A DNA stretch of 23,319 nt. Origin: Aduncisulcus paluster. Lineage: Eukaryota; Fornicata. The position numbers were made by a program, and so were the translations under genes. The stretch is taken from positions 2,976 through 26,294 of the forward strand of contig BQXS01007716.1 in assembly GCA_024181965.1 (NCBI GenBank). Direction: 5' to 3'. The notes under the pieces are model-generated. The model made no database searches and had not been told where the DNA came from. It worked only from the letters and a program-made list of their open reading frames with translations. Shown in pieces: positions 1 to 8,168 of this stretch (position 1 is the stretch's first letter; every line of letters starts with the position of its first letter).

Positions 1-376
1 AGCTGCGGATCAAATTGCCACCATTGACGAAACTCTTCGTCAGAATCAAGAGAAACTGGTCGATGCTGCCGACATCCTTGTGAAAGCAGAAGCGAGTGCC
101 AAGAAGGTCGAACATGAGGTGCGTAAACTCGGAAAGCTCCAAAAAGAGTTCTTATCCTTTGCTGAGAAATTGGAAGAAAAATTGCAATTACCTGGCAAAG
201 AGAAAGTATCCTTGCTCGATGATCTCGCTGCCATTGAGAAACGGATAATTGCCAATGAATATGCCTTGAAAGAGTTAGAAAAAGAGCAAGGGGAAGGTCA
301 AGATACTCAAGTTGCCATTGAAGCACAAGGTAAAGTGTTGGATTGGATCGTCAAGACATGCACAAACATGAAATAA
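1..376 (+). CDS. Coiled-coil protein, 3' end only (unrecognised)
   Basis: The frame is open from base 2 to a TAA at 374-376, giving 124 visible residues, so the gene begins outside the window. A GTG at 80 could be mistaken for a start, but the frame continues unbroken upstream of it and eukaryotes do not normally initiate at GTG. The visible peptide is almost entirely charged and helical, rich in E, K, L and A with heptad-like spacing (for example KKVEHEVRKLGKLQKEFL), and ends in a short segment KVLDWIVKTCTNMK. This is the look of a coiled-coil tail such as those of nucleoporins (Nup62/Nsp1-like), tethers or cytoskeletal proteins. I cannot assign a family, and the Nup62 comparison is only a loose impression. 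There is no membrane segment in the visible part. It points the same way as the next gene, with about 680 bp between them. Confidence 0.7.
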   Translation, partial: AADQIATIDETLRQNQEKLVDAADILVKAEASAKKVEHEVRKLGKLQKEFLSFAEKLEEKLQLPGKEKVSLLDDLAAIEKRIIANEYALKELEKEQGEGQDTQVAIEAQGKVLDWIVKTCTNMK

Positions 377-390
377 GTATGATTATATCT

Positions 391-424
391 AATTCATAGT
401 ACTCATCAGGATATCATATGAATT
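391..424. repeat. Inverted repeat just after the first gene's stop
   Basis: AATTCATA (391-398) and TATGAATT (417-424) are perfect 8-bp inverted arms around an 18-nt loop, starting 15 nt after the TAA of the first gene. It could fold as a hairpin in the 3' UTR or mark 3'-end formation. Similar arms follow other genes in this window. An 8-bp AT-rich match alone could be chance. Confidence 0.4.
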
Positions 425-560
425 TGGTGATTCTTTCACTGAATATTAAATATTTACTGAATCGCTAAATTGTTTGACCGTTAATCTTTTACCAAATATA
501 GTTTTTGATCTTCGAGTTGGTTGAACTTCTTGTTGCGGTAGTTCATCAGGTGAACTTTTC

Positions 561-777
561 TTGGTTTAAACTAGAAATAATAATGTCTATCATTTCCATA
601 AGACAATAAAAATAACAAGACTTTATGCAGCGTTAAATCCAACTCTTCGGAGTAATTTCGCGTCCTGATTTAACCGACAGTGTTAATCAAACTTTCAAAG
701 TTTGATTTCAAATCAGCTAAGGCCCTTAGCTAAGCCGGGCTTTCAAAGCCAAACTAAGTGACTTAGTTTTAAACCAA
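561..777. repeat. Nested array of palindromes closed by a 10-bp inverted repeat
   Basis: An outer perfect 10-bp pair, TTGGTTTAAA (561-570) and TTTAAACCAA (768-777), encloses five back-to-back inverted repeats. The first is GTTAAATC (632-639) with GATTTAAC (667-674), which contains a small hairpin ACTC-TTCG-GAGT (642-653), that is, a C(UUCG)G tetraloop if transcribed. The others are AATCAAACTTT/AAAGTTTGATT around C696 (685-707), AGCTAAGG/CCTTAGCT around C723 (715-731), GGCTTT/AAAGCC around C744 (738-750) and AAACTAAGT/ACTTAGTTT around G760 (751-769, overlapping the outer arm by 2 nt). All listed arms match perfectly. It could be a structured RNA, a palindromic mobile element, or a cluster of dimer-binding sites. 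I recognise no known family. Confidence 0.65.
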
Positions 778-1058
778 AACCTGAAGTTTTTCTGAAAGAA
801 AAATTTATATATCAAAAATTTACTCATCAAAAGGAAGTTTTTGTATATTTCTGTTCGCACAAGAGCAGATTTTTCCGTCATATAAGTAAATTCATATACT
901 CCTCAGCCTTTCCTTCGTTTTAACAAGTTGGATATTTACTGTATGTCATATTTTTTATTAAATATATACTAAAACATATTTTAATTGTTGTCGCCCAATT
1001 ATTCTCATGATATTGTCTCTTAGATTTTTGATACTCTTATCAACTTGATACATTTGAA

Positions 1059-3746
1059 ATGAGTTCATCCACAAAAAGTATTCAAGGGCAAATCGTGAGG
1101 GCTAAGTTTATTCATGAAGGATATTTGGAACGCTGTCCAATTCGTCGAGATGCCCCCAATGTTATAGAATTCTCATACATCACTGCGGGAGATTATGATG
1201 CATCGATTGAGGCAAATAAGATCATGAAAGGAGAAGAACCGGATTCTTGTCCGACCTATACCTTTTCTCAAATTTCCATTCCGTTCTCTTTTTCTTCCTC
1301 TATCAAAGGTGCTTATATTTTAATATATTATCGATCCTATCCTCTCCCTCCAACACATCTTACCTTTACCTTTTCTTCCTCAAAGGGTGAGAAAATTTCC
1401 AAGATATTCGAATTTCCTGAATATTGGAGTGACGATAAATTGGAATACAAAAGGCTGATGCCTGTTGCTGGCTACATTTTAAGGGGTCCAAATTGGTTCT
1501 TCCTTCCTATTGATATCTCTGATGTTGAAGAGTGTGAGATTACAGGATCTGCGTTGAAACGATTTTCAATCACCTCACTCGTTTTCTTTCGAAAAAAAAC
1601 TCATAAAGAAATTCTGGCTCTTAAAGCCAGAGCAATTCAACGCCATTTTGCTTCAATTGTGAAACCAAAGTTTGTTCATGAAGGAGATTGGAAGTCTCGA
1701 GGTAGAGATTCTATTCCCATTGCACGTGATGATCCGACGCTTGTAGATCCTTCATTCTCAATGGTTAAGTGCAAAAATGCTTCAGTGAGTAAGGAATCTG
1801 AGTATTATGATATGAGTTCAAATGCAAAAAAAATGTTAAAAGGGGAATGTAGTGTTTGCTTATCCCATCTTTCCATCCCTTTCCCATCACCTAGTCCTTT
1901 GAAAGGTGCTTATATCTGTGTCGATGCGTATTATGGTTCACCCTCTCTTCTCTTTACTTTCACTGATTCTGATGGTAAGAAGACATCCAAGAAGTATGAA
2001 TTTACACGTCCTAAACATTGTCATGAATGGCACTTCCTTCCTATTGATTTGTGTAATGTCGTGTTATGTGAGATTGAAGGGAAAGGAAGGTGGTGTAATA
2101 TGGAAAATCGGTATTTCTACATCAATTCCCTAGTTTTCTTTCGAAATGATGAGCTTTCACCGTCTATTCCTCTTCTAACCCCTTCTCCTTCCAGTTTATC
2201 CAAGAGAAAGAAGCTTTCAAAACCTATTCAGATTGTGGAACCAGAGTTTATCGGTAGAGATGAGTATGATGGTTCTCCAGTTAAATGGGATTCCCCCAAT
2301 ATTCAAAGTGCAGACTTTTCAACTCTTCAAGCAATAGATGGAACCAGGGCAGAAGGTACAAAGTATTTTCAAAGTGATAATGTACAAAAGATGATGAAAG
2401 GAGAGTACCATCAGGGACAATTTACACATATCTCCATACCTTTCTCTTTCTCTTCCCCAATTAAGGGCGCCTATATTTATACAGAGAGTTACTATTCATC
2501 CGCACCACGTCTTTTATTTACTTTTACCTCATCAAAGGGTGAGATAACACCCAAGAGATATGATTTTCCTGACTCATGGGACCATTGGTATTTCCTTCCT
2601 ATTGATCTTTCTGATGTTGTTTTGTGTGAGATTACAGGGAAAGGAAGAGAGTATGAGAATTTTGGAATCAAATCCTTAGTTTTCTTTCGGAAAGAAATAA
2701 GTTTAATCTCTCAAAAGGTGAAACCAGAGTTTTTTTATGAAGGAAATGAATATTGCTGTCCAATTTCTCGAGAAGCTCCAAACGTAAAGAGGGTAGATTT
2801 TTCATCTATTGAAGCAGGAGGATTTGACTGCAATATGAAATTACAGGCACAAAATCTGATGAATGGGGGGAGTATTGTAAGAGAACTTTTCTCTATCTCC
2901 ATTCCTTTCTCTTCATCTTCCCCAATGAAAGGTGCTTATATCTGTCTATCAGGAGATGCATATGATTTACCCCCAGCACATCTCTTCTTCTCTCTTAGAT
3001 CCTCAAAGGGTGAAAAAACTATAAAGACATACAAATTTCCAGAATTTAAAGGTCGTAATTGGTATTTCCTTCCCGTTGATCTTTCTGACGTTGTTTTGTG
3101 TAGGATTACAGGGAGAGGAAGAGACTCCGTGGGTTTTAAAATTGGTTCCCTTGTTTTCATCAGTAGAGAAGGAATTCCTGATTATGAAGCCAAAAAGAAA
3201 CTCTGGTCTGAAGTTCCAGTTGTGAAACCAGAGTTTGTAAAGGAAGGAAATAGAGATTCTATTCCCATTCCACGTGATGATCCCAAGCTTGTAGATCCTT
3301 TATTCTCAATGGTTAAGGGCTTGGATGATTTGTTTAGTAAGAAATCTAAGTGGTATGATCTGAGTTCAAATGCAAAAAAAATGTTAAAAGGGGAATGTAG
3401 TGTTTGCTTATCCCATCTTTCCATCCCTTTCCCATCGCCTAGTCCTTTGAAAGGTGCTTATATCTGTGTGGATAAGGATTTTAGTTCACCCTCTCTTCTC
3501 TTCACTTTCACTGATTGTGATGGTAAGAAGACATCCAAGAAGTATGAATTCACAAGACCTAAACATATATTTGAATGGCACTTCCTTCCTATTGATTTGT
3601 ATAATGTTGTATTGTGTGAGATTGAAGGGAAAGGAACGTGGAATAATGAGAAAAGTCGATTATTCTGCATCGAATCCCTAGTTTTTACTGCTATTCCAGA
3701 GGAAATCATTGCAGCTGAACGATTACCTCAACTTCCATGGAAATAA
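1059..3746 (+). CDS. Five-repeat protein of unknown function (895 aa)
   Basis: I do not recognise this family. The 895-residue product consists of five copies of one module of about 150-180 residues, starting near residues 13, 201, 393, 554 and 722. Each opens with a V-x-P-E-F-hydrophobic-x-E-G type motif. It continues through a short helix-like stretch ending in MLKGE or MMKGE, then SIPFSFSSPIKGAYI, an LLFTFTSSKG(E/K)K segment, and an aromatic FLPIDLSDVVLCEITGKG block, and closes with a SLVFFR strand. The alternating hydrophobic pattern suggests a beta-sandwich, perhaps like carbohydrate- or ligand-binding jelly rolls, but this is inference only. There is no signal peptide or membrane span, so the protein is probably intracellular. 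The ATG at 1059 is the first in frame before module 1. Codon use is more AT-ending than in the dynein gene. Modules 2 and 5 are almost identical over part of their DNA. Confidence 0.85.
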   Translation: MSSSTKSIQGQIVRAKFIHEGYLERCPIRRDAPNVIEFSYITAGDYDASIEANKIMKGEEPDSCPTYTFSQISIPFSFSSSIKGAYILIYYRSYPLPPTHLTFTFSSSKGEKISKIFEFPEYWSDDKLEYKRLMPVAGYILRGPNWFFLPIDISDVEECEITGSALKRFSITSLVFFRKKTHKEILALKARAIQRHFASIVKPKFVHEGDWKSRGRDSIPIARDDPTLVDPSFSMVKCKNASVSKESEYYDMSSNAKKMLKGECSVCLSHLSIPFPSPSPLKGAYICVDAYYGSPSLLFTFTDSDGKKTSKKYEFTRPKHCHEWHFLPIDLCNVVLCEIEGKGRWCNMENRYFYINSLVFFRNDELSPSIPLLTPSPSSLSKRKKLSKPIQIVEPEFIGRDEYDGSPVKWDSPNIQSADFSTLQAIDGTRAEGTKYFQSDNVQKMMKGEYHQGQFTHISIPFSFSSPIKGAYIYTESYYSSAPRLLFTFTSSKGEITPKRYDFPDSWDHWYFLPIDLSDVVLCEITGKGREYENFGIKSLVFFRKEISLISQKVKPEFFYEGNEYCCPISREAPNVKRVDFSSIEAGGFDCNMKLQAQNLMNGGSIVRELFSISIPFSSSSPMKGAYICLSGDAYDLPPAHLFFSLRSSKGEKTIKTYKFPEFKGRNWYFLPVDLSDVVLCRITGRGRDSVGFKIGSLVFISREGIPDYEAKKKLWSEVPVVKPEFVKEGNRDSIPIPRDDPKLVDPLFSMVKGLDDLFSKKSKWYDLSSNAKKMLKGECSVCLSHLSIPFPSPSPLKGAYICVDKDFSSPSLLFTFTDCDGKKTSKKYEFTRPKHIFEWHFLPIDLYNVVLCEIEGKGTWNNEKSRLFCIESLVFTAIPEEIIAAERLPQLPWK
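1813..1921 (+). repeat. Internal near-identical repeat, copy in module 2
   Basis: These 109 bp match 3361-3469 in module 5 of the same gene with one difference (A at 1889, G at 3437, a silent change). The block encodes the MLKGE to SIPFPSPSP and KGAYICV part of the module. Such identity between two modules while others have diverged points to recent internal duplication or gene conversion. Confidence 0.9.
3361..3469 (+). repeat. Internal near-identical repeat, copy in module 5
   Basis: Partner of 1813-1921, offset by 1548 bp (516 codons, so in frame). Similarity continues at a lower level on both sides: the upstream SIPI and RDDP segments and the downstream KKTSKKYEFTRPKH segment are also shared only between modules 2 and 5. 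Confidence 0.9.
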
Positions 3747-4087
3747 TCGAGATTTTAAAAAGAGTTCTCTTCAAATAGTATCGTTAAACTGAATCCAAAT
3801 TGGATTTTGGTCTGTAATGTCAACATGAACCAAGAAAAGAAACTCTGAAAGAGAACCTGTAAAGTTTACAGTGTAAACAATAGCCGAATTTATTCGTAAA
3901 GAATGTAGTCAAACGACAGTATAATATAGGAACAATGTCATGTCATTTCATAATGAAATTCATTTGGAAACAATTCAATGAGAAACTCATAAACAAGAGC
4001 AACCAAAAAAAGGGCGTGAAATAAATCAAAATAAAATGTTTAGATCTAAGTTATTTGCTCCATAATAACTTCACTTATCCTGGAATT
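3747..4087. other. Convergent 3' spacer with short palindromes
   Basis: This 341-bp gap lies between the stops of the repeat-protein gene (+) and RPB2 (-). No coding frame or RNA gene is visible. It contains AAGAG/CTCTT around TT (3760-3771), AATCCAA/TTGGATT around A3799 (3792-3806), CTGTAAA/TTTACAG around G3864 (3857-3871), an overlapping alternative GTTTAC/GTAAAC (3864-3878), ATTTCAT/ATGAAAT around A3952 (3945-3959), and AAGTTATT/AATAACTT with an 8-nt loop (4048-4071). The last lies about 17 nt beyond the RPB2 stop. These may be mRNA 3'-end signals for the two convergent genes. Confidence 0.5.
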
Positions 4088-7000
4088 CTACTTCACCTTT
4101 TGGGGATCATTGTCACACCCTTTCATTCTAAATTTAGCTACAATACCCATCGACATCAACTCTTGGAATAGCAGTTTGGCAGCATATGGAATTCTAAGAA
4201 CTCTGACGTGAGCAGAGGTCTTGCATAGATCACAGCTTTGTTGGACAGCATCGACCTTCACATCTGGCTTGACAGATCCCCTTGAAATGATATATCCACA
4301 TTTTGAACAGACAAGAACAGCAAACCTATCAGAGTTGAAATAGAAACGATCACGCATGAAGGCAGCAGCTCCATGGGAAATGATACAATCACGCTCCATT
4401 TCTCCAAAACGAAGACCACCTCCTTTGGCTCTTCCTTGGAAAGGTTGTCTAGTGAGTGCAGCAGTCTTACCAGTGGCTCTGGCAAATGTCTTGTCACGGA
4501 CCATATGCTTCAAACGCTGATAATAGGTTGGCCCAATGAATAGTCTAGCATCCAATAGCTGTCCAGTCATTCCATTGAACAGGGCTTCATTGCCGTACTT
4601 CTGGAATCCAGCTGCATGAAGTTGTTCACAGATCTTATCCACAGTACTTTCGTTGACAAAAGGCGTTCCATCTCCCTCATCACCGATCAAGGCACATGTC
4701 TTTCCCAATAAACACTCAATCAACTGTCCAATGGTCATACGGGATGGTATAGCGTGAGGATTCATGATAATATCGGGGCTAATTCCATCACATGTGAAAG
4801 GAAGATCCTCTTGACGATAGAGCATTCCACAGGTACCTTTCTGTCCGTGCCTTGATGAAAACTTGTCTCCAACCTCAGGAATTCTTTCACATCTCACTCT
4901 GACCTTCACAAACGGACACTTATCACTGTTCATCGTCAGCACAACCTGATCTACGCGTCCCTTATCCATCTGTTTCATACGAACACTGCAATCACGATTA
5001 GTTTGTGCAACGGCAGCCTCTTCGCCAGTCCGAGATATCATGGGTTCAGTCTTACCGATGATGACATTACCACCATACACATGCATACCGGGACTTACGA
5101 GTCCATCATCATCCAGACAGTGATACTCTGTCTTGCTGTGTTCAAGGTGTCGCCCTCCGCGAATAGAATCAATGTTTTTCAAGGGATTTTCAAACCTGGC
5201 TTTGGCTTCACGGTCTGTCTGAAGACGTTTGAGAGTCTCACGGTAAGTATGAAAAACAACAGAACGGAACAGACCACGATCAACACTGTATTGGTTGAGG
5301 ATCAGTGAATCTTCCTGGTTATACCCTCCATAGCAAGCAATGGCAACGACGGCATTTTGACCGGCCGGAAGTTGATCAAACTTGACATACTTCAGAGCCT
5401 TTGTCACAACGAGGGGTTTCTGGGGATAGTATAGAACGTTGGCAGTTGTGTCATATCTTTGGTGGAAGTTAGTGGCATACACACCCATGGCCTGCTTTCC
5501 CATAGCGCACTGGTAGGTGTTCCTAGGACTCTGATTATGGTCGGGGAAAGGAATGATTGATGCCAGAGCTCCCAGGATCATGGCTGGATGAATTTCAGCA
5601 TGGGTATAGCAAGGGAGAGGTTTGTAGTTCTTGTGACTGGGTTGGAGAGCAGCAGCATCATTGGCATCATAAATATCCTTAACATCGAAGGCAAGCATGG
5701 CAACCTCTTCCTCCTCGGCATCAATAAACTCAAGAACGGCCTCGCGTTTCATTCCTTCGGTGGAAACAACGGCCGAGGCATCGTACCGGGGAACAAGCAG
5801 ATTCCAAATATCTTCAGATTTATACAATTTCACCCATTCCCGGAGCTGGCGACTCTTGATCCGGATGTCAAGACAGTTGCGATCCTCATCCCTGTCAACA
5901 ATAAACACGGGATGCATAATACGACCAGGATCAGTTGAGATACGCAATTCTCTGTTCATCCGATCGTACACAATACTCACTTCCATGGGGATTGTTCCGG
6001 AACGTCTACACTGAATCAGTTTCTGAGCAACATCGATAGCCTCATCATCATCTCCAAACAAGGCATCTTCGTCCTCCTCATCTTCAGAGAAATCATCCCT
6101 AAACTCCTCGTCTTTCTGTGAAGAGAGAGCTTTGGCCTCTGGATTTGTATACACACCAACAAGTTCACCATCAAGTAAGACACAGACATTCGAAGGGTAA
6201 AAAAGAGCATGTGGACTGATATCTTGAATATCCTGGACCTCCATTTGGGTAAGGGTTTCTTTCACCGAGGAACGATCACACCCTCCGCTAATGTAACTCA
6301 TGAGGGCCATATTCTTCACAATACCAATGTTTCCTCCTTCTGGAGTCTCACTGGGACACATCTTACCCCAACTTGTAGCATGCAGATAATGAGGAGTCTT
6401 CATCTTGGCCCCCACAGCGGATGTCACACTCACACGCCTCAGATGGGACAGAGCAGCGGCATAAGTAAGCCTATCAAGCACCTGGGAGAGACCAACACGG
6501 TTACCAAGCCTTCCATCGGCATTGAAATTCCCAGTAGCGAGAGCCTTTCTCATTGTGTTACTGACATCCTCATAGAAGACAGTGCGAATAGCATTCAACA
6601 GAAACTCGGGGGAAAAATCAACAGTGTTTGTGCGTCCTCTTGCACCTCTCCTTGCACTCTTCCGGGCATTCCTTGCTTCTCTCTTCAATGTGGCCTTCAG
6701 ATATGACCTAAACCCAGCTTGTTTGGCGTAGAATTTCTGTCTAAACAGATCACCCAAGAGTTCTCCGGCAAGAACAAGACGTTTGTTGGCATAGTGATCT
6801 CTGTCATCCAATCTTCTCCTTCCTAGAACAGCTTCAAGAGTTTTGTGAACAACATATCCCAGAAACTTGGCTTTACGCTCTCTATCTTCAACCCTTACAC
6901 CCATGTGAGGGAGAAACTCACGCTGGAGAATGCTTTCTCTGACACGGGCAACACGCTCGAGCTTGGGGCGTCCCATCGTATCAATATGCCGTCTTCCAAT

Positions 7001-7978
7001 GAACTCGGCAGCATCAGCTTCAGTGGTAACATCGTCAAGATCCTTGAGAGAGGGCAACAAGAGTTGAACCATTTGAGGGTCCGCTTGGTAATCACCAACA
7101 CACAGTTTGATAATATCTCCATCATTACAAATACCAAGGGCTCTAAACAAAATACAGATTGGAATATCCTTGATTTTAGATCCAATATCAACCAAAAGAG
7201 CACCATTGGGGTGAGAATATTGCATCTGATTCGATGGCTTGCTTCTACGAGCCAATCTTCGAATAATTATACTAGCTGTTGTGATAGCTCCAAGAGCTCT
7301 GTGACATTTCACCTCAGTACGGTGAGAGTATTGCTGTTCGTGATCTTCAACAACAAAAACGTGATTAGGACGCATTTTCTCACTTCCTACAACAACTTTT
7401 TCTCCTCCTTCAACAACGAAATATCCACCTTGGTCAAAAAGGCATTCTTGATGCTCAGAGACATCTGCAGCACCTGAGGAGTATAAATCACTCTGGCTGA
7501 GATTACAAAGAGAAGAACGCAACATAACGGGTATTCTTACAAGATCGGCTTTAACAGTGTACTCAAGGAAGGGTTTTTCATCGTCAATATACTTGATTTT
7601 ATGACCATCTGCATCTACAGTAATATTATATATCCTCATGGTCATATCCGCACTAATATCAGTTGCATAAGTCAAATTTCTGATACGACACTCATTCGGG
7701 AACAATAATCTCTTATCTAAGCTCGGTCTAGATGGCGAAATATTATCGAATGAAAAAGTGAAGCGAACTAAATCATTTGATGTCTCTTTTGATTGAAGTG
7801 AGATTCCATTTGGAACTTTCCATGTAAATTGCATGTCAACGGATTTTAAATAGGCGGGGAGAGCTTTATGCAAAAAATTATCAAAGGAAGATATTTGAGC
7901 CGCAACTAGGGGGTGAGTTGCAAAAAATACACTACAGATCTTCCAGATATCATCCTCATCTAATCTGTCTTTGTCCAT
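4088..7978 (-). CDS. RPB2: RNA polymerase II second-largest subunit RPB2
   Basis: This gene encodes the Pol II beta-like subunit, which forms half of the catalytic cleft that makes mRNA in the nucleus. I start it at the ATG at 7978 (MDKDRLDEDDIW, 1296 aa). The frame extends six codons further to a GTG at 7996, which is not a likely eukaryotic start. Family landmarks in order are: SFDNFL near the N-terminus; GGYFVVEGGEKVVVGSEK; RRRLDDRDHYANKRL; WGKMCPSETPEGGNIGIVKN (near residue 541); EIHPAMILGALASIIPFPDH and [21 protein letters not shown] (near 885); [16 protein letters not shown] (near 1037); LRFGEMERDCIISHGAA; and a C-terminal zinc site CSKCG...CDLC followed by [18 protein letters not shown]. 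The CYGGYNQEDS and [13 protein letters not shown] wording points to Pol II rather than Pol I or III. It is longer than usual (about 1170-1220) because of an acidic insert near residues 627-649 and a basic patch near 430-449. The stop is TAG. Confidence 0.95.
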   Translation of the reverse strand: MDKDRLDEDDIWKICSVFFATHPLVAAQISSFDNFLHKALPAYLKSVDMQFTWKVPNGISLQSKETSNDLVRFTFSFDNISPSRPSLDKRLLFPNECRIRNLTYATDISADMTMRIYNITVDADGHKIKYIDDEKPFLEYTVKADLVRIPVMLRSSLCNLSQSDLYSSGAADVSEHQECLFDQGGYFVVEGGEKVVVGSEKMRPNHVFVVEDHEQQYSHRTEVKCHRALGAITTASIIIRRLARRSKPSNQMQYSHPNGALLVDIGSKIKDIPICILFRALGICNDGDIIKLCVGDYQADPQMVQLLLPSLKDLDDVTTEADAAEFIGRRHIDTMGRPKLERVARVRESILQREFLPHMGVRVEDRERKAKFLGYVVHKTLEAVLGRRRLDDRDHYANKRLVLAGELLGDLFRQKFYAKQAGFRSYLKATLKREARNARKSARRGARGRTNTVDFSPEFLLNAIRTVFYEDVSNTMRKALATGNFNADGRLGNRVGLSQVLDRLTYAAALSHLRRVSVTSAVGAKMKTPHYLHATSWGKMCPSETPEGGNIGIVKNMALMSYISGGCDRSSVKETLTQMEVQDIQDISPHALFYPSNVCVLLDGELVGVYTNPEAKALSSQKDEEFRDDFSEDEEDEDALFGDDDEAIDVAQKLIQCRRSGTIPMEVSIVYDRMNRELRISTDPGRIMHPVFIVDRDEDRNCLDIRIKSRQLREWVKLYKSEDIWNLLVPRYDASAVVSTEGMKREAVLEFIDAEEEEVAMLAFDVKDIYDANDAAALQPSHKNYKPLPCYTHAEIHPAMILGALASIIPFPDHNQSPRNTYQCAMGKQAMGVYATNFHQRYDTTANVLYYPQKPLVVTKALKYVKFDQLPAGQNAVVAIACYGGYNQEDSLILNQYSVDRGLFRSVVFHTYRETLKRLQTDREAKARFENPLKNIDSIRGGRHLEHSKTEYHCLDDDGLVSPGMHVYGGNVIIGKTEPMISRTGEEAAVAQTNRDCSVRMKQMDKGRVDQVVLTMNSDKCPFVKVRVRCERIPEVGDKFSSRHGQKGTCGMLYRQEDLPFTCDGISPDIIMNPHAIPSRMTIGQLIECLLGKTCALIGDEGDGTPFVNESTVDKICEQLHAAGFQKYGNEALFNGMTGQLLDARLFIGPTYYQRLKHMVRDKTFARATGKTAALTRQPFQGRAKGGGLRFGEMERDCIISHGAAAFMRDRFYFNSDRFAVLVCSKCGYIISRGSVKPDVKVDAVQQSCDLCKTSAHVRVLRIPYAAKLLFQELMSMGIVAKFRMKGCDNDPQKVK

Positions 7979-8168
7979 TTTTTGCGATACCAACACAAAA
8001 ACAACAAAATCAATCGAAATTGGATCTTGGCTTGAAAGAAAGAAAAGGAATAACAGTAATGAAGTTAAAAGGTATAAATATACATAGAAAAATAAATTAA
8101 GTGAAATAAATCGATATTCTTTAATTACATGAGTAGGTGATTTTTTTCAAATTGCATTTTGCTCGAGC
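7979..8168. promoter_or_regulatory. Divergent promoter region between RPB2 and RPC2
   Basis: The 190-bp spacer between the two divergent ATGs must hold at least part of both 5' UTRs and promoters. It is AT-rich. TATAAATA at 8073-8080 is a good TATA-box match and sits almost centrally, about 90 nt from the RPC2 ATG and about 95 nt from the RPB2 ATG. A 10-bp palindrome, TGCTCGAGCA (8160-8169), directly abuts and includes the first base of the RPC2 start codon. That one element drives both genes is inference. Confidence 0.6.
8073..8080 (+). promoter_or_regulatory. TATA-like element
   Basis: TATAAATA fits the eukaryotic TATA consensus and is preceded by GG. On the other strand the overlapping TATATTTATA is also TATA-like. 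In an AT-rich spacer such a match is not rare, so assignment as a promoter element is tentative. Confidence 0.3.

Larger units (their letters stand above)
377..1058. other. Non-coding gap with many inverted repeats
   Basis: This gap of about 680 bp separates two same-strand genes. I see no credible coding frame and no tRNA-like cloverleaf. It is AT-rich at both ends and more GC-mixed in the middle (roughly 630-780), where palindromes are packed side by side (separate entry). Smaller hairpins lie at 442-454 (6-bp arms), 541-555 (GTTCA/TGAAC around 5 nt) and 787-803 (TTTTTC/GAAAAA). The last 100 bp or so before the ATG at 1059 is AT-rich and probably carries the promoter of the repeat-protein gene, but no single element stands out. 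Confidence 0.6.

Noticed and set aside
1059-3746. CRISPR-like or satellite DNA because of the internal repeats
   Set aside because: The repeats are long, diverged, in frame and protein-coding, which is a modular protein.
6845-7477. A 210-codon plus-strand frame inside RPB2, and many similar frames opposite the dynein
   Set aside because: They lie antisense to strongly conserved genes, have no recognisable protein features, and are shadows of the real reading frame.
7979-7996. RPB2 start at the GTG at 7996
   Set aside because: GTG is not a normal eukaryotic start. An in-frame ATG at 7978 gives a natural N-terminus just before the first conserved segment.
7918-8100. A 60-codon frame across the RPB2 5' end and the divergent spacer
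   Set aside because: Overlaps conserved RPB2 coding on the other strand, has low-complexity composition and no upstream context for a gene.
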